From Halotalea alkalilenta (lineage in GTDB: Bacteria > Pseudomonadota > Gammaproteobacteria > Pseudomonadales > Halomonadaceae), in contig NZ_CP015243.1 of assembly GCF_001648175.1 (NCBI RefSeq), positions 3,658,001 through 3,722,000 of the forward strand: a DNA stretch of 64,000 nt, given 5' to 3'. The notes below the pieces were generated by a model that ran no database searches, was not told the origin of the DNA, and saw nothing but the letters and a program-made list of their open reading frames with translations. How positions within the stretch are numbered: the first letter of the stretch is position 1; each line of letters starts with the position of its first letter. The translations under genes and the position numbers were made by a program. This document shows positions 34,757 to 43,607 of the stretch, one piece after another.

Positions 34757-35731
34757 CTAGAGTCCCTCTTCGAGCAGCTGCGGCGCGAAGTAGGTCATGA
34801 TCAGGTCGGCGCCGGCGCGGCGGATCGAGCCGAGGGTCTCGCGGATTACCGCGCTCTCGTCGATCACCCCGGCGGCGGCGGCGAAGCGGATCATCGCGTA
34901 CTCGCCGCTGACCTGGTAGGCGGCAAGCGGCAGCAGGCTTTCGCGGCGAATGTCGCTGAGCAGGTCGAGATAGGCGAGCGCGGGCTTGACCATCAGCATG
35001 TCGGCGCCCTCGGCCTCGTCGAGCAGTGACTCGCGAAGCGCCTCGCGGCGATTCATCGGGTCCATCTGATACTGCTTGCGATCATCCTTGAGCTCGGTAC
35101 CGGCGGCCTCGCGGAAGGGGCCATAGAGCGACGAGGCGAGCTTGGTCGAGTAGGCCATGATCGGGACCTGGCCGAATCCGGCGCCGTCGAGCGCGCGGCG
35201 GATCGCGGCGACCTGGCCATCCATCGCCGCGGAGGGTGCGATCACATCGGCGCCGGCGCCCGCGGCGATCACCGCCTGCCTGCCCAGATTCTCGATCGTC
35301 GCGTCGTTGCATACCTCCCCGTGCTCGATCACCCCGCAGTGGCCGTGGGAGGTGTATTCGCAAAAGCAGATGTCGGGGATCACCAGCATCGAAGGCACCG
35401 CATCCTTGATCGTGCCGACCATCCGCGCCACCAGGCCATCGGCCTTCATTGCGTCACTGCCGATCGCATCCTTATGGTGCGAGATACCGAACGGCATGAT
35501 GCCGGTCAGGCCCAGCCGGGCCAGCCGCTCGACCTCTCGGGCGAGCAGCTTCTCAGGCACCCGGAACTGCCCCGGCATACCCTCGATCGGCTTGGGCTCG
35601 TCGATGCCTTCCTCGACGAAGATCGGGTAGATCAGCTGCTCGGGAGCGAGCCTGGTTTCGCGCAGCATCGCGCGCATCTGCGGAGTACGACGCAGCCTGC
35701 GCAGCCGGGCTTGGGGAAAGAGTGCGGACAT
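34757..35731 (-). CDS. hemB: Porphobilinogen synthase (delta-aminolevulinic acid dehydratase)
   Basis: 324 residues. It condenses two 5-aminolevulinate molecules to porphobilinogen in haem synthesis. The two active-site lysines are in [13 protein letters not shown] and [14 protein letters not shown]. The metal loop [15 protein letters not shown] has the three cysteines of zinc-type enzymes. I use the ATG at 35731, giving [17 protein letters not shown], the common bacterial N-terminus; the frame is open further but that stretch lacks similarity. It stands alone and is divergent from a LysR gene. Confidence 0.97.
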   Translation of the reverse strand: MSALFPQARLRRLRRTPQMRAMLRETRLAPEQLIYPIFVEEGIDEPKPIEGMPGQFRVPEKLLAREVERLARLGLTGIMPFGISHHKDAIGSDAMKADGLVARMVGTIKDAVPSMLVIPDICFCEYTSHGHCGVIEHGEVCNDATIENLGRQAVIAAGAGADVIAPSAAMDGQVAAIRRALDGAGFGQVPIMAYSTKLASSLYGPFREAAGTELKDDRKQYQMDPMNRREALRESLLDEAEGADMLMVKPALAYLDLLSDIRRESLLPLAAYQVSGEYAMIRFAAAAGVIDESAVIRETLGSIRRAGADLIMTYFAPQLLEEGL

Positions 35732-35855
35732 GGGCGTTTCCTCGATGACGACGGATGGATGGCGACGGGCATGGCGCACCAGGGCCTTCTCCCAGCGCTG
35801 GAGCAGGCCACATCGGCGAAGGCGCCGCGCGATTTCCATGCCGAGCATTATCTCA

Positions 35856-35893
35856 GGCTTATCGCTACAGGCGTAAGCCGTTATCGTAGCGAT
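35856..35893. promoter_or_regulatory. Phased repeats upstream of LysR gene, possible binding site
   Basis: Two interlocking inverted repeats, GGCTTA/TAAGCC (35856-61, 35874-79) and ATCGCTAC/GTAGCGAT (35861-68, 35886-93), plus TTATCG repeated 22 bases apart (35859 and 35881), about two helical turns. The block ends 26 bases before the LysR ATG and fits an autoregulatory LTTR site. Confidence 0.5.
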
Positions 35894-35918
35894 CGCTCAT
35901 TTCAATCGGTGGCCTGTC

Positions 35919-36809
35919 ATGTTCGACTTCAAGGAGCTGGAAGCCTTCGTCGCGATCGTCCGCACGGGCTCGTTTCGTTTGGCCGCACGGCGCCTGCATA
36001 TTACCCAGCCGGCGATTTCCGAACGGATCCATCGGCTGGAGCAGACCCTCGATGCTCCCCTGCTCGATCGTCGCCAACGACCGATCAAGGCCACCCGCAA
36101 GGGCCACGCCCTGCTCGGCCACGCCGAACGCCTGATCCAGGCCCGCCATGAGGCGATAGCGGCGCTGCTGCCATCCGAGGCGATCGGCGGCCAGCTCCGC
36201 CTCGGCATCGTCGAGAGCCTCGCCCAGCGCTGGCTGACACGGCTGCTGGAAGACGCACGGGAGCGCTTCCCCAGCCTGGTCATCGAGGTCGAAATCGACG
36301 TCACGCCGCATCTCGCCGAACGGATGATCAGCCAGGAGCTGGACCTCGCCTTTTTGATCGGACCACTGAGTGCGCAACGCGTGGTCAATCACGCGCTGTG
36401 CAAGTATCCCACCACGCTCGTGGTCCATCCCTCCCTGCTCGAACGCTATCGAGGCGACGCTCATCGCCTGCTCGAGGAGAGCGATTTCATCGCCCCCCTG
36501 CGCAACAGCCGTGCCTATATCGATGTACGGGCGTTTCTCGACGCTCGAGGTCTGGAGAAGACCCGTATCCACTGCTCGAGCTCGATGAACTCGATCGCCC
36601 AGATGGCCCAGGCCGGGCTCGGCGTCGGCGCAGTGCCGCTCTCGATCGCCGAGCCGTTGATCGTACGTGGGGAGCTGATCCCTCTGCCGTTCACCTTGCC
36701 ACCGCACGAATTCACCGCGTCCTGGCTCGCCAGTAGCAGCGACCCGCGTCTCGAGGCGCTGACCCAGCGGGCAATAGCGATAGCGAACGCCGCTGAAGCA
36801 AGTGACTGA
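35919..36809 (+). CDS. LysR-family transcriptional regulator
   Basis: 296 residues with the standard LTTR wHTH (FKELEAFVAIVRTGSFRLAARRLHITQ, then PAISERIHRLEQ) and co-inducer domain. It precedes the DUF1445-TRAP genes on the same strand, separated by 114 bases with a separate promoter-like region and a palindrome. It is thus the likely activator of that transport unit and of itself. Divergent from hemB. Confidence 0.9.
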   Translation: MFDFKELEAFVAIVRTGSFRLAARRLHITQPAISERIHRLEQTLDAPLLDRRQRPIKATRKGHALLGHAERLIQARHEAIAALLPSEAIGGQLRLGIVESLAQRWLTRLLEDARERFPSLVIEVEIDVTPHLAERMISQELDLAFLIGPLSAQRVVNHALCKYPTTLVVHPSLLERYRGDAHRLLEESDFIAPLRNSRAYIDVRAFLDARGLEKTRIHCSSSMNSIAQMAQAGLGVGAVPLSIAEPLIVRGELIPLPFTLPPHEFTASWLASSSDPRLEALTQRAIAIANAAEASD

Positions 36810-36876
36810 GCGCCAGATGAAAGGTTTTTCCGATCGAAATACATATTATTATTGGATTTGACTGATCGAGAATGAC

Positions 36877-36917
36877 TTCCATATGGTGGAATCAATCCAA
36901 CTTCCAATAAGTACAAT
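36877..36917 (+). promoter_or_regulatory. Palindrome and -10 element ahead of the DUF1445/TRAP genes
   Basis: TTCCA-TATGG-TGGAA (36877-36891) is a perfect 5-bp inverted repeat with T-N13-A ends, like an LTTR box. TACAAT at 36912-36917 would be the -10 element, six bases before the DUF1445 ATG, which would leave a very short leader. A TTGGATT/AATCCAA pair flanks the palindrome. Confidence 0.45.
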
Positions 36918-36923
36918 GCCGCC

Positions 36924-37751
36924 ATGCCTTCAAATGATTCTTCCGCCACCGGGCTGTCATTCGAGCAAATCCGCCAATACCGCCCGCTCGAGGCGCGGCA
37001 CGCCATTCGCCAGGGCGACTGGCCACGCAGCACCGCCGGTCTCAGCGACGGCTATGCCCAGGCCAACCTGGCGATCATCCCGGCGCGCTACGCCGATGAC
37101 TTCCTTCGCTTCTGCATGGCCAACCGCGCGGCCTGCCCGCTGCTCGATGTGACCCAGCCTGGCGATCCGCACCCGGTCTCGCTGGGCGAGGACATCGACC
37201 TGCGCAGCGACGTCCCGCGCTACCGGATCTACGAGCATGGCCGCTTGGTCGCCGAGCCCGGCGAGATCGGCGAGTTCTGGCAAGACGATCTGGTCAGCTT
37301 CTCGATCGGCTGCTCTTTTTCGTTCGAGGGTGCGCTGATGCGCGATGGCATCGAGCTGCGCCACATCACCCACCAGCGTGTGGTGCCGATGTACCGCACC
37401 AACATCGCGCTGGTCGGCGCGGGGCCATTCACCGGTACCATGGTGGTGTCTATGCGCGCGATGCCGCCCCGGGATGCGATCCGTGCGGTACAGATCACCA
37501 CCGACATGCCGAGCGTGCATGGCGCACCGGTCCACCTCGCCGAACCCGGGCAGATCGGCATCACCGACCTGATGCAGCCGGATTTCGGCGATCCTGCGGT
37601 GATCGAGGACGGCGACATCCCGGTGTTCTGGGCCTGCGGCGTCACCCCGCAGGTGGCGTTGATGAATGCCAAGCTGCCCTTCGCGATCACCCATGCGCCA
37701 GGCCACATGCTGATCACCGACATACCCAACAGCCGGCTCAAGTACCGTTGA
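36924..37751 (+). CDS. Putative hydro-lyase, DUF1445 (D-glutamate cyclase-like)
   Basis: 275 residues, the normal length for the DUF1445/YcsI family. Family blocks visible: LEARHAIRQGDW, G-Y-A-Q-A-N-L-A-I-I-P, PRYRIYEHG, FSIGCSFSFEGALM, MYRTNI, the GTMVVSMRAMP stretch and FAITHAPGHMLITDI at the C-terminus. Eukaryotic homologues (D-glutamate cyclase) convert D-glutamate to 5-oxo-D-proline; bacterial ones are mostly uncharacterised. It lies between a LysR regulator and a TRAP transporter, so it may process an imported D-amino acid or oxoproline-type compound. No 5-oxoprolinase genes follow. Confidence 0.85.
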   Translation: MPSNDSSATGLSFEQIRQYRPLEARHAIRQGDWPRSTAGLSDGYAQANLAIIPARYADDFLRFCMANRAACPLLDVTQPGDPHPVSLGEDIDLRSDVPRYRIYEHGRLVAEPGEIGEFWQDDLVSFSIGCSFSFEGALMRDGIELRHITHQRVVPMYRTNIALVGAGPFTGTMVVSMRAMPPRDAIRAVQITTDMPSVHGAPVHLAEPGQIGITDLMQPDFGDPAVIEDGDIPVFWACGVTPQVALMNAKLPFAITHAPGHMLITDIPNSRLKYR

Positions 37752-37832
37752 GGCCGAAGCTTTGCGTCGAACGACGCCACCGGTAAGAAAACCCGGGCCG
37801 ATGAACATAACAACAACTCAAGGAATCCTCGC

Positions 37833-38882
37833 ATGAAGCCATCCACCCTCGCGACCGCCTGCGCGCTGGCGTTCTCCGCAGGCCTCGCTTTCTCCACCAG
37901 CGCCCAGGCCCAACCGATCTCCGTGGTCGGCAGCTGGAGCTCGGTATCGCTGCACAAGGACTACGAGCTGCCGTTCTGGACCGAGACGCTGCCTGAAGCC
38001 AGCGATGACAGGTTGGAGGTGCAATTGAGCAGCTTCGACCAGATGGGGATCAACAGCGCCGACGTATTCCGCTACCTGAGCGATGGCCTTTTCGATATCG
38101 GCGTGACGCTCTCCGACTATGTGGTCAGCGACGCGCCCGAACTCGAGGGCCTGGACCTGCCGATGCTCGCGGTCGATCCAATCCAGGCCGAGAAGGTATC
38201 CGAAGCATTCTGGCCGATCGTCGAACGCACCATGCAAAGCCGCTACGGTGCCAAGCTGCTTGCGATCGCTCCCAACACGCCCCAGGTGGTGTTCTGCAAC
38301 ACCCCGATCTCAGGACTTAGCGACCTGCGAAACCGTTCGGTGCGTGCCAGCGGGCGCTCGACCGCCGAGTTCCTCGACGCGCTCGGCGCGCGCAGCGAGG
38401 TGATGGATTTCAGCGAAGTGCCGGGCGCGATGGAGCGCGGGGTGATCGACTGCGCGGTGACCGGCTCCCTGTCTGGCTACAACGCCGGCTGGTACGACGT
38501 GGCCACCCATTTGCTACCGCTGCCGATCGGCGGCTGGGACCACGCGATCACCGCCGCCAATGGCGATTTCTGGAGCGGGCTCTCCACCGAGGATCAGACC
38601 TTGATCGCCACCCAGGCGCGCGACGTCTTCGCCCATGGTGTCTGGAGCAATATCGCCGACAGCGCGGAACAGGGCATCGCCTGCCTGACGGGTGAAGGCG
38701 AATGCCGCGCAGGCAGCCCAGCCTCGATGACCCTGGTCGCGACCGACGAGGCGGATCTCGAGACCGCGAAGGAAATCCTCTCCACCAAGCTGCTGCCAGC
38801 CTGGGCCAGCCGCGTCGACGCCGATACCCGAGCGCTCTACAACCAGCACGTCGCCCCGCTCACCGGCCTTTCCATCGACTGA
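37833..38882 (+). CDS. TRAP transporter substrate-binding protein (DctP type)
   Basis: 349 residues with a signal peptide (ALAFSAGLAFSTSAQA) and the DctP fold: the V-R-A-S-G-R-S motif near the middle, followed by GVIDCAVTGSLSGYNAGW. The second is the characteristic substrate-loop region of DctP proteins, and the Arg in the first probably binds a carboxylate. Periplasmic receptor for an organic acid-like compound. It follows DUF1445 and precedes the two membrane subunits. Confidence 0.88.
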   Translation: MKPSTLATACALAFSAGLAFSTSAQAQPISVVGSWSSVSLHKDYELPFWTETLPEASDDRLEVQLSSFDQMGINSADVFRYLSDGLFDIGVTLSDYVVSDAPELEGLDLPMLAVDPIQAEKVSEAFWPIVERTMQSRYGAKLLAIAPNTPQVVFCNTPISGLSDLRNRSVRASGRSTAEFLDALGARSEVMDFSEVPGAMERGVIDCAVTGSLSGYNAGWYDVATHLLPLPIGGWDHAITAANGDFWSGLSTEDQTLIATQARDVFAHGVWSNIADSAEQGIACLTGEGECRAGSPASMTLVATDEADLETAKEILSTKLLPAWASRVDADTRALYNQHVAPLTGLSID

Positions 38883-38940
38883 ACGAGCCATGCAGCCGCA
38901 CCTTCGGTGCGGCCTCCCTTCGTCTTTCGAGGAGCTCACT

Positions 38941-39531
38941 ATGAACATCCTGACCTCATTGGCCAGCCGTCTGCTCGATGCCACACGCTTCGTTTCCCGC
39001 TTCGCCAACCGACTCATCGGCGGGATGCTGCTGCTGGTAGTAGCGCTGATCGTGGTCGAAGTCGTGCTGCGCAAGCTCGGCCTGGCATCGCTGCGCGGCG
39101 TGACCGAGTACTCGGGCTACGTACTGGCCATCCTGTCATCCTGGACGCTCGCCCACACCCTGATCGAGCGTGCCCACATCCGTATCGACCTGGGTTATTC
39201 GAAAATGCCGCCGGTCGCGCGCACGCTGCTCGATCTCGTCTCGATCTTCTCGGTCGTACTGGTCGGCTGGGTGATCGCGCTGCATGCCTGGCCGGTGCTG
39301 GCGCGCTCGTGGAGCAACGGCTCGCTGGCCAACACCCCGCTTTCCACCCCGCTGTGGATTCCCCAGCTGATCTGGGCGCTGGGCTATATCTGGTTCGCCA
39401 TCGCGGCGAGCGTGCTCGGCGTACGCGCGGTGCTGGCCGCACTGCTGCAGGGCCGCGCCGAGGTACAGGCGCTGATCGGCATGACCAGCGAGTCGCCGAT
39501 CCTGGATGCAGCCAAGGAGGAGCGCCGCTGA
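38941..39531 (+). CDS. TRAP transporter small membrane subunit (DctQ type)
   Basis: 196 residues with four hydrophobic helices (RLIGGMLLLVVALIVVEVVLR and others), typical DctQ topology. The start at 38941 follows GGAGCT; the frame extends a little upstream. Its TGA shares a base with the DctM start (TGATG), which couples production of the two subunits. Confidence 0.88.
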   Translation: MNILTSLASRLLDATRFVSRFANRLIGGMLLLVVALIVVEVVLRKLGLASLRGVTEYSGYVLAILSSWTLAHTLIERAHIRIDLGYSKMPPVARTLLDLVSIFSVVLVGWVIALHAWPVLARSWSNGSLANTPLSTPLWIPQLIWALGYIWFAIAASVLGVRAVLAALLQGRAEVQALIGMTSESPILDAAKEERR

Positions 39532-40811
39532 TGCTGCCTTTCCTTTCGATCGGCGTGATGGTGCTGATGCTGACCGGCATCCCGATCTCCATCGTGCTGT
39601 TTTTGCTCGCCTTCGGCATCGATCAATGGTTCGCGATCTTTCCGCTCACCCGCGCACTCGGCCAGAACCTCTGGTCCGCCGCCAACTCCTTCCTGCTGAT
39701 CGCGATTCCGCTGTTCATTCTGATGGGTGAGGTCATCGTCCGCGCCGGCATCGCCGAACGCGCCTATCGTTCGCTCGACCACTGGCTTTCCTGGCTGCCC
39801 GGCGGGCTGCTGCATGCCAACGTGATGACGTCGATGCTGTTCTCCGCCACCTCGGGTTCCTCGGTGGCGACCGCCGCCACGGTATCGACGGTCGCGCTGC
39901 CCCAGGGCGAGAAGCTCGGCTACAACCCCAAGCTGTTCTGCGGCAGCATCGCCGCGGGCGGCACCCTGGGCATCCTCATCCCGCCCTCGATCAACCTGAT
40001 CGTCTATGGCTTCCTCACCGAGACCTCGATCCCGAGGCTGTTCATGGCCGGGCTGATCCCCGGGCTCTTGCTCACCGCGCTGTTCATGCTGGTCACCCTG
40101 GTGGCCTGCCGACTGAAGCCTTCGCTGGGCGGCCCGATCCGCCGCTCCACCTGGTCGCAGCGAATCCGAAGCTCGGTGTTCTTGTTTCCGCTCCTGGTGC
40201 TGTTCGCCGCGATCGTCGGCTCGATCTATTCGGGGCTCGCCACGCCGACCGAGGCGGCGGCGATCGGCGTACTGGTCGCCATAGTGCTGGCTGCCTGCAA
40301 TCGCAGGCTCGATTGGCGCATGCTGCAGCAAAGCCTCGATAGCACGTTGAGAACCACCTCGATGCTGCTGTTCATCATTCTCGCCGCCTCGTTTCTCAAC
40401 TTCGCCCTGTCGTCGGCGGGGCTACCGCGCCAGCTCACCGCGTTCATCAATGCACATGAGCTGAGCCCCTTCATGCTGCTGATGGTGGTGATCCTGGTCT
40501 ACATCGTGCTCGGCTTCTTCATCGAGACACTGTCACTGATGGTGATCACCATTCCGATCCTCGCGCCGCTGATCTTCGCCGCCGGGTTCGATCCGGTATG
40601 GTTCGGCATCATCGTGATCCTGTTCGTCGAGATGGCGCTGATCACTCCCCCGGTCGGATTGAACCTCTACATCGTGCAGTCGGCCCGTCCCGGCAAGCCG
40701 TTCAGCGACGTAGTGATCGGCGCCCTGCCCTACATCGTCGCGATGTTCATCCTCGCCGCCGCCTTGATCGCCTTCCCCCAGATCGCGCTTTGGCTGCCGT
40801 CGACGCTATAG
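39531..40811 (+). CDS. TRAP transporter large membrane subunit (DctM type)
   Basis: 426 residues, about 12 hydrophobic segments, DctM family. Family signs: FLLIAIPLFILMGEVIVRAGI, FSATSGSSVATAATVST, GGTLGILIPPSINLIVYG and MALITPPVGLNLYIVQ. It forms the sodium-coupled channel with DctQ. A longer frame beginning at 38907 is a basic shadow of dctQ; the true start is ATG 39531. Confidence 0.9.
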   Translation: MLPFLSIGVMVLMLTGIPISIVLFLLAFGIDQWFAIFPLTRALGQNLWSAANSFLLIAIPLFILMGEVIVRAGIAERAYRSLDHWLSWLPGGLLHANVMTSMLFSATSGSSVATAATVSTVALPQGEKLGYNPKLFCGSIAAGGTLGILIPPSINLIVYGFLTETSIPRLFMAGLIPGLLLTALFMLVTLVACRLKPSLGGPIRRSTWSQRIRSSVFLFPLLVLFAAIVGSIYSGLATPTEAAAIGVLVAIVLAACNRRLDWRMLQQSLDSTLRTTSMLLFIILAASFLNFALSSAGLPRQLTAFINAHELSPFMLLMVVILVYIVLGFFIETLSLMVITIPILAPLIFAAGFDPVWFGIIVILFVEMALITPPVGLNLYIVQSARPGKPFSDVVIGALPYIVAMFILAAALIAFPQIALWLPSTL

Positions 40812-40874
40812 GCGACGCCTGGAGTTCAGCTGGACGCAAGAATGTTTCCACCTCGAGCTTGTCCATTGATATGG

Positions 40875-40893
40875 CGCCCCGCTGCGCGGGGCG
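40875..40893 (+). terminator. Hairpin after the TRAP genes
   Basis: CGCCCCGC-TGC-GCGGGGCG, a perfect 8-bp stem, 64 bases past the DctM stop and 26 bases ahead of the next gene. Little T content follows. Likely terminator. Confidence 0.5.
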
Positions 40894-40918
40894 AAGTCGA
40901 ACGACAAGGAGCCATGCG

Positions 40919-41653
40919 ATGAATGCCAAGCAGATTCTCGATCAACTGATGCGCCAGGCCTCCGGGGCCCGCCGGCAAGGTAGCGATAGCCAAGGCGGCG
41001 GCTTCGACCTCGGCCGGGTGGTCGAGGGCCTAGGGCTGGGCGGTGCCAAGGGCTCGACGGGGGGAAGCGCGCTGGGCGGGCTCGATGTGAAGAGCCTGCT
41101 CGGCGGTGGAGGACTGGGCTTGCTGCTCGGCTCCAAGCGCGGACGCAGCATGGGAGGCAAGGCGCTGAAGCTCGGCGCCATCGCCGCGGTCGGCGGGCTG
41201 GCCTGGAAGGCATGGCAAAACGCCCAGGCCAATCGCGCCGATACCTCGCAGCCCTCAAGCGGAGAAGGCCAGCCGATCGAGGCGCTTGAAGGCGAAGCCC
41301 AGGAACGGCGTAGCCAGGAGATCCTCCAGGCGATCATCATGGCTGCGCGCGCGGATGGACATATCGACGACCAGGAGCGAGCGCTGATCACCCAGCACTT
41401 CGAGGCCGCCGGCGCCGACCAGCAGCTCAACGGCTGGCTGATCGAGCAGCTCCAGGCGCCGCTCGACGCAGAGGCGCTCGCGCGGCAGGCGGATTCTCCT
41501 CAGGCCGCGCGTGAGATCTACCTCGCAAGCGTCGCGGTGGTCGACGAGGAGAACCCGCAGGAGCGCGCCTGGCTCGACCGCCTGGCCTCAGCGCTGGCGC
41601 TGGACCCTGCAGTGGCCAGCGAGATCGAACGCCAGGCACGCACGGCGGCCTGA
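40919..41653 (+). CDS. TerB-like / DUF533 protein (YebE-like)
   Basis: 244 residues. The N-terminal half is glycine-rich with a hydrophobic stretch (GGGGLGLLLGSKRGRSMGGKALKLGAIAAVGGLAW in two parts), and the C-terminal half is a tellurite-resistance TerB-like helical domain (QAIIMAARADGHIDDQERALI, EIYLASVAVVDEENPQERAWLDRLA). This matches YebE/DUF533 inner-membrane proteins of unknown role. AAGGAG lies upstream of ATG 40919. It stands alone between terminators. Confidence 0.82.
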   Translation: MNAKQILDQLMRQASGARRQGSDSQGGGFDLGRVVEGLGLGGAKGSTGGSALGGLDVKSLLGGGGLGLLLGSKRGRSMGGKALKLGAIAAVGGLAWKAWQNAQANRADTSQPSSGEGQPIEALEGEAQERRSQEILQAIIMAARADGHIDDQERALITQHFEAAGADQQLNGWLIEQLQAPLDAEALARQADSPQAAREIYLASVAVVDEENPQERAWLDRLASALALDPAVASEIERQARTAA

Positions 41654-41676
41654 GCCTTCTCCGGCTATGAGTCTTG

Positions 41677-41710
41677 ACGACCAGGGGCGCCTCGCGGCGC
41701 CCCTGGTCGT
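41677..41710. terminator. Bidirectional terminator between TerB-like and DksA-like genes
   Basis: A 15-bp stem starting ACGACCAGGGGCGCC with a TCGC loop, in the gap between two convergent stops. On the plus strand TTTCC follows. Confidence 0.8.
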
Positions 41711-41732
41711 TTCCATCCACTCACCCGCCAAT

Positions 41733-42002
41733 TCAGCGCAGCTGGCTGTCCTTGCTGCCACGCCGGTTGTAGCCCGAGTCATACTGCTGGCGACGGTCCC
41801 ACTTGGCCTGGCATTCGATGCACAGCCGCACCCCGGGCACCGCCTCTCGCCGCGCCTGTGGTATCGGCTCGTCACACTCCTCGCAGTGAGTGAGACTCGG
41901 GCCGCTGTGCGCCAAGCGCTGACGAGCGGCACTCACGCCGTCCTCGACGGTACTGTCGATCTGATCCTGCACCGCGCCATCGCGCGCCCAACCGTTGGCC
42001 AT
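41733..42002 (-). CDS. DksA/TraR-type C4 zinc-finger protein (YbiI-like)
   Basis: 89 residues. A helical N-terminus (GWARDGAVQDQIDSTVEDGV) is followed by the C4 finger C-E-E-C-(17)-C-I-E-C, then a basic tail. It lacks the long coiled-coil of DksA, so is of the short YbiI/TraR class; some short members bind RNA polymerase. ATG 42002 is preceded by GGAGGA at good spacing; the frame is open for 38 more codons without similarity. Confidence 0.85.
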   Translation of the reverse strand: MANGWARDGAVQDQIDSTVEDGVSAARQRLAHSGPSLTHCEECDEPIPQARREAVPGVRLCIECQAKWDRRQQYDSGYNRRGSKDSQLR

Positions 42003-42139
42003 CTCATCCTCCTCCCAGCGCACCACGACAGGTGGGGGCTGGAGTAGATTCCAAGCTATGCAAAACCACGTCTCTTCGAGTGAAGATGGGGGCGCCGAGG
42101 CTGACTGGCAAGCCAAGGACCTTCGCCGTTCGCGCTAAG

Positions 42140-43408
42140 CTAAGACCCAGCGCCGCCCTCGGCGATCGCGCGGGCGATGGTCGGCGCCAGCGGCAACCGT
42201 GGCACCAGGGTCAGCTGATAGGCGTGGTAGAGATCAGGCTTGCCGCTCCATACCTCGCTTGCCGGACGGTTGTGGCGATCGAGTTCATGCCACCAGCTAC
42301 CCTGGCGGCGATCGATGAAGTAACGATCGATGTAGTCCCACAGCCGCCGATACCAATCCTCGAAGGCGCGATCACCGGTGCGCTTGAGCAACGCACTGGC
42401 GGCGGCGCAGGCCTCGGCCACGGTCCAGTGGAGGCGCTGGTGGACCACAGGTGCGGTGTCCCAATCGTGGGTATAGATCAGCCCCGGCTCGCCATCCACC
42501 TGCCAGCCGTGCTCGAGCCCCGCATGGAACAGGCCGATGGCGTCTTCGAGCAGCCAGCCGGGCGCCTGCTCGCCGTGGCGCAGCAGTGCGGCCTCGAGGT
42601 GCAGCAGCAGCCGTGACCACTCACAGGCGTGCCCAGGGGTGACGCCATAAGGGCGGAAGTCGTCGGTCGGCTTGTCGCGATTGTAATCGCGCCACTCCTG
42701 CCAGCCGGAATCGAAGTGCTCGACCAAAAGATACCCGTTTGCACGCGCGTGCTGGTGGATCAGGCGGGTGACGATCGACAGCGCCCGATGGCGCCACTTG
42801 TCCTCATCGAGCACATCGGCGAGCTGGAGGAACAGCTCGGTGGCGTGCATGTTGCTGTTGCCGCCGCGATAGGCCTCCTGCTCGCTCCAGTCACGCGAAT
42901 GGTTCTCTCGCAGGCGGCCCTCTTCATCCGACCAGAAGCGGGTCTCGATCACTTCGAGCGCCTGATCGAGCAGCGCCTTGGCACCTTCGATCCCCGCCTG
43001 GACGGCGCTCGAAGCGGCGAGCGCGACGAAGACGTGCACGTAGGCCTGCTTGGCGTCGTCGCTGTCTGGCCCCGGCAGCTCTACGTACCAGCCACCGTAC
43101 CGATGGTCACGCAGTTCCCCGCTCAGCGCCGCTATCCCATGCGCGGCAAGCAGTGCCGCTCCGGGTTCGCCGCGCATCGTCGCGAGCGCGAAACAGTGGG
43201 TGATCCGGGCGGTGATCACGGTATCGGGACGCGCGTCCTCGGCCAGTTCGCCGTTTACGTCGAGCGGCGCGAAACCACCCTGTTCGTGGCGCGCATTGCG
43301 ATAGAACGCAAGCAGCCTCTGGCCTTCGTTCTCGAGCCAGTGATGGTGCGACGGTGCGTCGAGCCAACTGCCGCGTAGCGGAGTGATGAAATTCGATGCT
43401 GTGCTCAT
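42140..43408 (-). CDS. AGE-family sugar isomerase (mannose / sulfoquinovose isomerase-like, YihS type)
   Basis: 422 residues in an (alpha/alpha)6 barrel. Diagnostic stretches are YGGWYVELPG, NSNMHATELFLQLADV, GVTPGHACEWSRLLLHLEA (G-H-x-x-E-W with catalytic His) and the WWHELDRHNRP segment near the C-terminus. The family interconverts aldoses and ketoses (mannose/fructose, sulfoquinovose/sulfofructose) in the cytoplasm. No sulfoquinovose pathway genes are nearby. GGCAGGAGG precedes the ATG, and the leader contains strong inverted repeats. Confidence 0.87.
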   Translation of the reverse strand: MSTASNFITPLRGSWLDAPSHHHWLENEGQRLLAFYRNARHEQGGFAPLDVNGELAEDARPDTVITARITHCFALATMRGEPGAALLAAHGIAALSGELRDHRYGGWYVELPGPDSDDAKQAYVHVFVALAASSAVQAGIEGAKALLDQALEVIETRFWSDEEGRLRENHSRDWSEQEAYRGGNSNMHATELFLQLADVLDEDKWRHRALSIVTRLIHQHARANGYLLVEHFDSGWQEWRDYNRDKPTDDFRPYGVTPGHACEWSRLLLHLEAALLRHGEQAPGWLLEDAIGLFHAGLEHGWQVDGEPGLIYTHDWDTAPVVHQRLHWTVAEACAAASALLKRTGDRAFEDWYRRLWDYIDRYFIDRRQGSWWHELDRHNRPASEVWSGKPDLYHAYQLTLVPRLPLAPTIARAIAEGGAGS

Positions 43409-43434
43409 ACCGCCCAGGCCTCCTGCCGTTGAGA

Positions 43435-43521
43435 CGCCCCTCCAGGGGCGGGGATGAGGTTCATGCCGCGAAGCGATCGCTGGCGGCACGCTCAACCTGC
43501 CTAGACAGGATCAGGGTTGAG
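43435..43521 (-). promoter_or_regulatory. Potentially structured 5' leader of the AGE isomerase gene
   Basis: Between the gene start and about 43610, the minus strand holds at least two strong inverted repeats: CTCAACC/GGTTGAG (43491-43521, with an inner CCTG/CAGG) and CGCCCCT/AGGGGCG (43435-43450), the latter directly ahead of the ribosome site. I could not match it to a riboswitch class; part resembles a TPP element (CTGATCCTGTCTAGGCAG) but the other TPP parts are missing. Confidence 0.35.
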
Positions 43522-43575
43522 CCTCCTCGCGCAGCGCCTTGGCCAGACGGCCGAAGAGCGCAGCGTACAGCCGAA

Positions 43576-43607
43576 AAGACGACAGGCCCTCGCAGGCCTG
43601 TCGTCTT
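43576..43607 (-). terminator. Strong hairpin with T-run (minus strand)
   Basis: AAGACGACAGGCC / GGCCTGTCGTCTT, a 13-bp stem with a 6-base loop. On the minus strand it ends in TTTTCGG, so it is a good intrinsic terminator. It would stop transcription coming from the sigma-54 activator gene (stop at 43991), or act as an attenuator ahead of the AGE leader. Confidence 0.7.

Noticed and set aside
38907..39530. N-terminal extension of the DctM protein (possible DctQ-DctM fusion)
   Set aside because: It is read in a frame different from dctQ and is basic and non-hydrophobic; dctQ itself is intact.
41733..42116. Longer 127-residue version of the DksA-type zinc-finger protein
   Set aside because: The additional 38 residues lack similarity and a GGAGGA ribosome site sits directly before the internal Met.
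43491..43521. TPP riboswitch ahead of the AGE gene
   Set aside because: Only a CTGATC...CAG resemblance; the CTGAGA element and the P1-P3 layout are missing and the gene has no thiamine link.
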